Assembly: GCF_014218295.1 (NCBI RefSeq)
Contig: NZ_AP023287.1
Coordinates: 3,162,001 to 3,226,000 of the forward strand
Origin: Mycolicibacterium litorale
Lineage (GTDB): Bacteria; Actinomycetota; Actinomycetes; Mycobacteriales; Mycobacteriaceae
Reading direction: 5' to 3'
DNA: 64,000 bases
Part shown: positions 61,351-64,000 of the stretch, in pieces
How positions within the stretch are numbered: position 1 is the first letter of the stretch
Layout of the letters: each line of letters opens with the position of its first letter
Position numbers and translations under genes: made by a program
The notes under the pieces: model-generated
Databases searched by the model: none
Told to the model about the DNA's origin: nothing
Seen by the model: the letters and a program-made list of their open reading frames with translations, nothing else

Positions 61351-62118
61351 TCATTCCCCCCGGTATGCCGAGTGCATCGCGTCGAGCAGCACGCCGGCCA
61401 GCTCAGGCCGGCACATCAGCAGGTCGGGCAGGTACGGGTCGCGCCGGTTGTAGAGAAGCGGGGAACCGTCGATCCGGGACGCGTGCAGTCCCGCGGCCTG
61501 CACCACCGCGGCGGGCGCCGCCGAATCCCACTCCCACTGGCCGCCGGCGTGGATGTAGGCGTCGACGTCGCCGCGCACGACGGCCATCGCCTTCGCGCCG
61601 GCCGAGCCGATGCGCACCATCTCGATGTCGAGGCGGTCGCGGATCCACCACAGCACCGCGGGAGGACGCGTCGCACTGGCGGTGATGCGGATCGGCCCGG
61701 CGGTACGCGCGGGCGGCGGGGTGACGGTGTCGGTGCGGTACACCTCGCCGCGGGCCGGAAGCGCCACGGCGGCGTCGGTGAGCCGGCCCGTCGGGCTGCC
61801 GTCGCGCTGCCACAGCGCGATGTGCACCGCCCAGTCCGATCGCGGCGGCAGGGAGTACTCGCGCGTGCCGTCGACGGGGTCGACGATCCAGACCCGGTCG
61901 GCCTCGACCCGCCTCAGGTCGTCGACGGCCTCCTCGCTCAGCACGGCGTCGCCGGGCCGGTGTTCGCGCAGCCGGTCGAGGATCAGCACGTTGGCGCGTT
62001 TGTCACCGGCGTCGCCGAGGTCGTAGGGGTGATACCAGTCGTATTCCTCGCGCAGGGCGAGCAACATCTCACCGGCTTCGGCGGCCACCGTGGCGGCCAG
62101 CTCGGCGTCGGTCCGCAT
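61351..62118 (-). CDS. cysQ: 3'-phosphoadenosine 5'-phosphate phosphatase (CysQ)
   Basis: A 255-residue inositol-monophosphatase-fold enzyme. Metal site LSEEAVDD (near 62), [12 protein letters not shown] (near 78, the DPxDGTxxF/Y motif) and the C-terminal [15 protein letters not shown] (the WDxAA motif). It removes the 3'-phosphate of PAP/PAPS in sulfate assimilation and may also hydrolyse FBP and inositol phosphates. ATG 62118 shares its A with the TGA of the upstream gene (TGATG), a strong reason to prefer it over an ATG five codons earlier. Confidence 0.92.
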   Translation of the reverse strand: MRTDAELAATVAAEAGEMLLALREEYDWYHPYDLGDAGDKRANVLILDRLREHRPGDAVLSEEAVDDLRRVEADRVWIVDPVDGTREYSLPPRSDWAVHIALWQRDGSPTGRLTDAAVALPARGEVYRTDTVTPPPARTAGPIRITASATRPPAVLWWIRDRLDIEMVRIGSAGAKAMAVVRGDVDAYIHAGGQWEWDSAAPAAVVQAAGLHASRIDGSPLLYNRRDPYLPDLLMCRPELAGVLLDAMHSAYRGE

Positions 62119-62954
62119 CAGAACGCCGGCCACGGGATCGGGCGGCGTCGGTCCGGTGTCGGCATCACCGGATTGTCGAGCAGCTCAACGACTCTCGCGC
62201 GAAGGGCGGCGACCTCGCGGGCGGTGATGTGCGGGCGCAGCCGGTCGGCCAGGTCCCCGTCGCGCAGCGTGTCGCCCAACCGGGCCACCACCTCGAGGGT
62301 GTCGTCGTCGACCGGTTTGCCGGCCCAGCCCCACAGCACGGTGCGCAGCTTGTCCTCGCTGTGCAGGCTCACCCCGTGGTCGACGCCGTACACGCGGCCG
62401 TCGATACCGGCCAGGATGTGGCCGCCCTTGCGGTCGGCGTTGTTGATCAGCACGTCGAACACGGCCATCCGGCGCAGGCGGCCGTCGTCGGCGTGGACCA
62501 GCGTCACCTCGTCGCCGGCGTAGTCGTAGGCCTGAAGGATGGGCAGGTAGCCCGGCGGGATCCGCCCGGGCGGCAGCAGGTCGACGAGGTCGGGGCCGAC
62601 GGGTTCGTCGCCCTCGTCGCCCGGCTGGTCCACCCAGCGCTGCACCATCCCGGGCCCGGCAGGTCCGTCGCGGATGACGGTGTCGGGCACGATGTCCCAG
62701 CCGAGCGCGGCCGAGACGAGGTAGGCCCCGTATTCGCGACCGGCCAGCGTGCCGTCCGGGAAATCCCACAGCGGCGCCTCGCCGGCGACCGGCTTGTACA
62801 CGCAGTGGGTCTGCGCGCCGTCGAGGTGCGCTTCACACAGGAAGGTGGCGTTGCTCGCCGAGCGGATGCGGCCGATGACGGTCAGCTCACCGCATCGCAT
62901 CACCGTGCTCTCGTCTGCGCCGCCTGCTGCGCCGCCGTCAGGTGTCGGCGTCAT
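62118..62954 (-). CDS. SCO1664-family protein, PI3/4-kinase-like fold (Rv2133c)
   Basis: A 278-residue protein. [20 protein letters not shown] and [18 protein letters not shown] supply the nucleotide-binding strand and Lys; [21 protein letters not shown] (catalytic loop with Asp/Asn) and [13 protein letters not shown] (DH-type metal motif) resemble the PI3/4-kinase-like family. Function unknown; a kinase activity is inference. The chosen ATG at 62954 overlaps the DUF3090 stop by 17 bp; an internal ATG at 62900 is an alternative. Operon with DUF3090 and cysQ. Confidence 0.83.
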   Translation of the reverse strand: MTPTPDGGAAGGADESTVMRCGELTVIGRIRSASNATFLCEAHLDGAQTHCVYKPVAGEAPLWDFPDGTLAGREYGAYLVSAALGWDIVPDTVIRDGPAGPGMVQRWVDQPGDEGDEPVGPDLVDLLPPGRIPPGYLPILQAYDYAGDEVTLVHADDGRLRRMAVFDVLINNADRKGGHILAGIDGRVYGVDHGVSLHSEDKLRTVLWGWAGKPVDDDTLEVVARLGDTLRDGDLADRLRPHITAREVAALRARVVELLDNPVMPTPDRRRPIPWPAF

Positions 62955-63525
62955 CGTCGGATCCGGCCAGCGCGCCGCGCCGATAGCCGTTGGTGCGCAC
63001 GCAGATGTGCCCCTCCGGGTCGAGGGGTTCGTCGCACAGCGGGCAGGGCGGGCGGCCTGCGGAGATGACACGGTTGGACCTGGTCGCGAACTGGCGGGCC
63101 GATTCGGGGGTGAGGAAGACCCGCACCGCGTCCGGACCGTCCTCGGCGTCGTCGAGCACCACGGAGGCGTCGAATTCGGTGTCGGACACCGCGAGCAGTT
63201 CGACGACGATCGTCTGGGCCTCGGAGTCCCACCCCAGTCCCATGGTGCCCACCCGGAACTCGGCGTCGACGGGCGTGACGAGCGGGCTGAGGTCGTCCAC
63301 TTCCCCGGTGTCGGGCGGGATGGGCGTGCCGAACCGCCGGTTGATCTCCTGCAGCAGTGCGGCGATCCGTTCGGCCAGCACGGCCACCTGCTGTTTCTCC
63401 AAGATCACCGACACCACGCGCTTGTCGTGCACGGCCTGCAGGTAGAACGTCCGGTTTCCGGGTTGCCCGACGGTCCCGGCCACGAAGCGGTCGGGCGTGC
63501 GGAAAACGTGAATTGCTCGGGCCAT
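62938..63525 (-). CDS. DUF3090 family protein with zinc ribbon (Rv2134c)
   Basis: 195 residues. The N-terminus MARAIHVFRTPDRFVAGTVG is a family signature. The C-terminus has CPLCDEPLDPEGHICVRTNGYRR, a CxxC...H...C zinc-ribbon-like element. No enzyme motif. It is always found with the SCO1664-like gene and the histidine phosphatase in actinobacteria, so the three probably share a pathway. ATG 63525 has GGAAGG upstream. Confidence 0.87.
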   Translation of the reverse strand: MARAIHVFRTPDRFVAGTVGQPGNRTFYLQAVHDKRVVSVILEKQQVAVLAERIAALLQEINRRFGTPIPPDTGEVDDLSPLVTPVDAEFRVGTMGLGWDSEAQTIVVELLAVSDTEFDASVVLDDAEDGPDAVRVFLTPESARQFATRSNRVISAGRPPCPLCDEPLDPEGHICVRTNGYRRGALAGSDDDADT

Positions 63526-63553
63526 GGCACCTTCCAAAATACCGGGTGGCGGG

Positions 63554-64000
63554 TCAGCCCGTGGAACCGCCGACCACCGCGTCCTCGGGCGGCATCCCGT
63601 CCGAACCGTCCTGTTGTCCCTCGGCCGGTGCGGGTTTTGCCACCAGGCCGGCGGCGAGTTCCGCCCCGGTGTGGTTGATGTGCACGACGAACGGGCGCAG
63701 CGTCGTGTACCGGATCACGCTCATCGACGCCGGGTCGGCGGTGATGCGCTGGAAGCTGTCCAGGTGCGTGCCGAGCGCGTCGGCGAGGACGGCCTTGATC
63801 ACGTCGCCGTGGCTGCACGCCACCCACAGGGTGTCGCCGCCGTGCTCCTCGGCCAGCCGCCGGTCGTGTTCGCGGACGGCGGCCACGGCGCGGGCCTGGA
63901 CCTGCGCGAGCCCTTCGCCGTCGGGGAACACCGCGGCGCTGGGCTGCTGCTGGACCACCGCCCACAGCGGTTCCTTGACCAGCTCGCCGAGTTTGCGGCC
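63554..64000 (-). CDS. Histidine phosphatase/phosphoglycerate-mutase-like protein, 5' end outside window
   Basis: 149 residues are visible, C-terminal part only, beginning GRKLGELVKEPLWAVV at the window edge. VACSHGDVIKAVLADALG near residue 94 of the visible part is the second-His motif of the histidine phosphatase superfamily; the first RHG motif would lie beyond position 64000. By order it corresponds to Rv2135c, an acid phosphatase-like protein. It ends with a Gly/Ser/Thr-rich tail. The gene lies 28 bp upstream of DUF3090 on the same strand and is likely in its operon. Confidence 0.85.
   Translation of the reverse strand, partial: GRKLGELVKEPLWAVVQQQPSAAVFPDGEGLAQVQARAVAAVREHDRRLAEEHGGDTLWVACSHGDVIKAVLADALGTHLDSFQRITADPASMSVIRYTTLRPFVVHINHTGAELAAGLVAKPAPAEGQQDGSDGMPPEDAVVGGSTG

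Overview
The window is high-GC DNA from a fast-growing mycobacterium (Mycolicibacterium-type). The assignment rests on the gene families present: a MAS-like mycocerosic-type PKS with PapA acyltransferases, a FAAL-type FadD and an MmpL; the Pup-proteasome genes (mpa, dop, pup, prcB, prcA); mycothiol ligase mshC; and several genes whose order follows the M. tuberculosis Rv1486-Rv1497 and Rv2109-Rv2135 blocks. Names of M. tuberculosis or M. smegmatis homologues come from memory of those families, not from a search.

Region 1 (1-2.1 kb) has a stand-alone fragment resembling the C-terminal half of an NRPS condensation/epimerisation domain, divergent from a small HTH regulator that is followed by a seven-helix membrane protein.

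Region 2 (2.2-24.8 kb) is a compact lipooligosaccharide (LOS)-type glycolipid cluster. It holds a fatty-acyl-AMP ligase, two GT-A-type glycosyltransferases, a DrrABC-type ABC exporter, a polysaccharide pyruvyl transferase, an MmpL, a GT-B glycosyltransferase, two tandem WS/PapA-like acyltransferases, a PapA-type acyltransferase and a 2086-residue Pks5/MAS-like iterative PKS. Inferred flow: FadD activates the starter acyl chain, Pks5 extends it with methylmalonyl-CoA, PapA proteins load acyl chains onto a trehalose-type core, the glycosyltransferases and pyruvyl transferase decorate the sugar, and MmpL and/or the ABC transporter export the product.

Region 3 (25.6-37.0 kb) matches the Rv1486c-Rv1497 neighbourhood in inverted orientation: lipL, meaB, mutB, mutA, a TVP38 protein, SPFH (Rv1488), NfeD (Rv1487) and an Rv1486c homologue. 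Inserted between TVP38 and SPFH is an accessory pair, a WXG100-like protein with a Gly-rich C-terminal domain and an unknown partner. Methylmalonyl-CoA mutase beside a methylmalonyl-using PKS is metabolically sensible.

Region 4 (37.05-64 kb) matches the Rv2109c-Rv2135c block: prcA, prcB, pup, dop, mpa, an MTB12-like secreted antigen, an apparently frameshifted lppK, DUF503, trmI, a RecB-like nuclease, a thioesterase, DinB, a TetR/VOC pair with two operator palindromes, an ArsR remnant, a flavin disulfide reductase, a DUF4126 membrane protein, hisG/hisE, a sugar transporter, a HAD hydrolase, metH, PAC2, an SDR, mshC, cysQ, an SCO1664-like kinase, DUF3090 and a histidine phosphatase cut by the window end. 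Regions 3 and 4 meet at 37.04 kb with 8 bp between two convergent genes, a synteny breakpoint.

A recurrent feature is a TAnnnT -10 hexamer 6-9 nt upstream of an ATG/GTG, which points to many leaderless mRNAs. I saw no tRNA, rRNA, insertion sequence, CRISPR array or B12 riboswitch.
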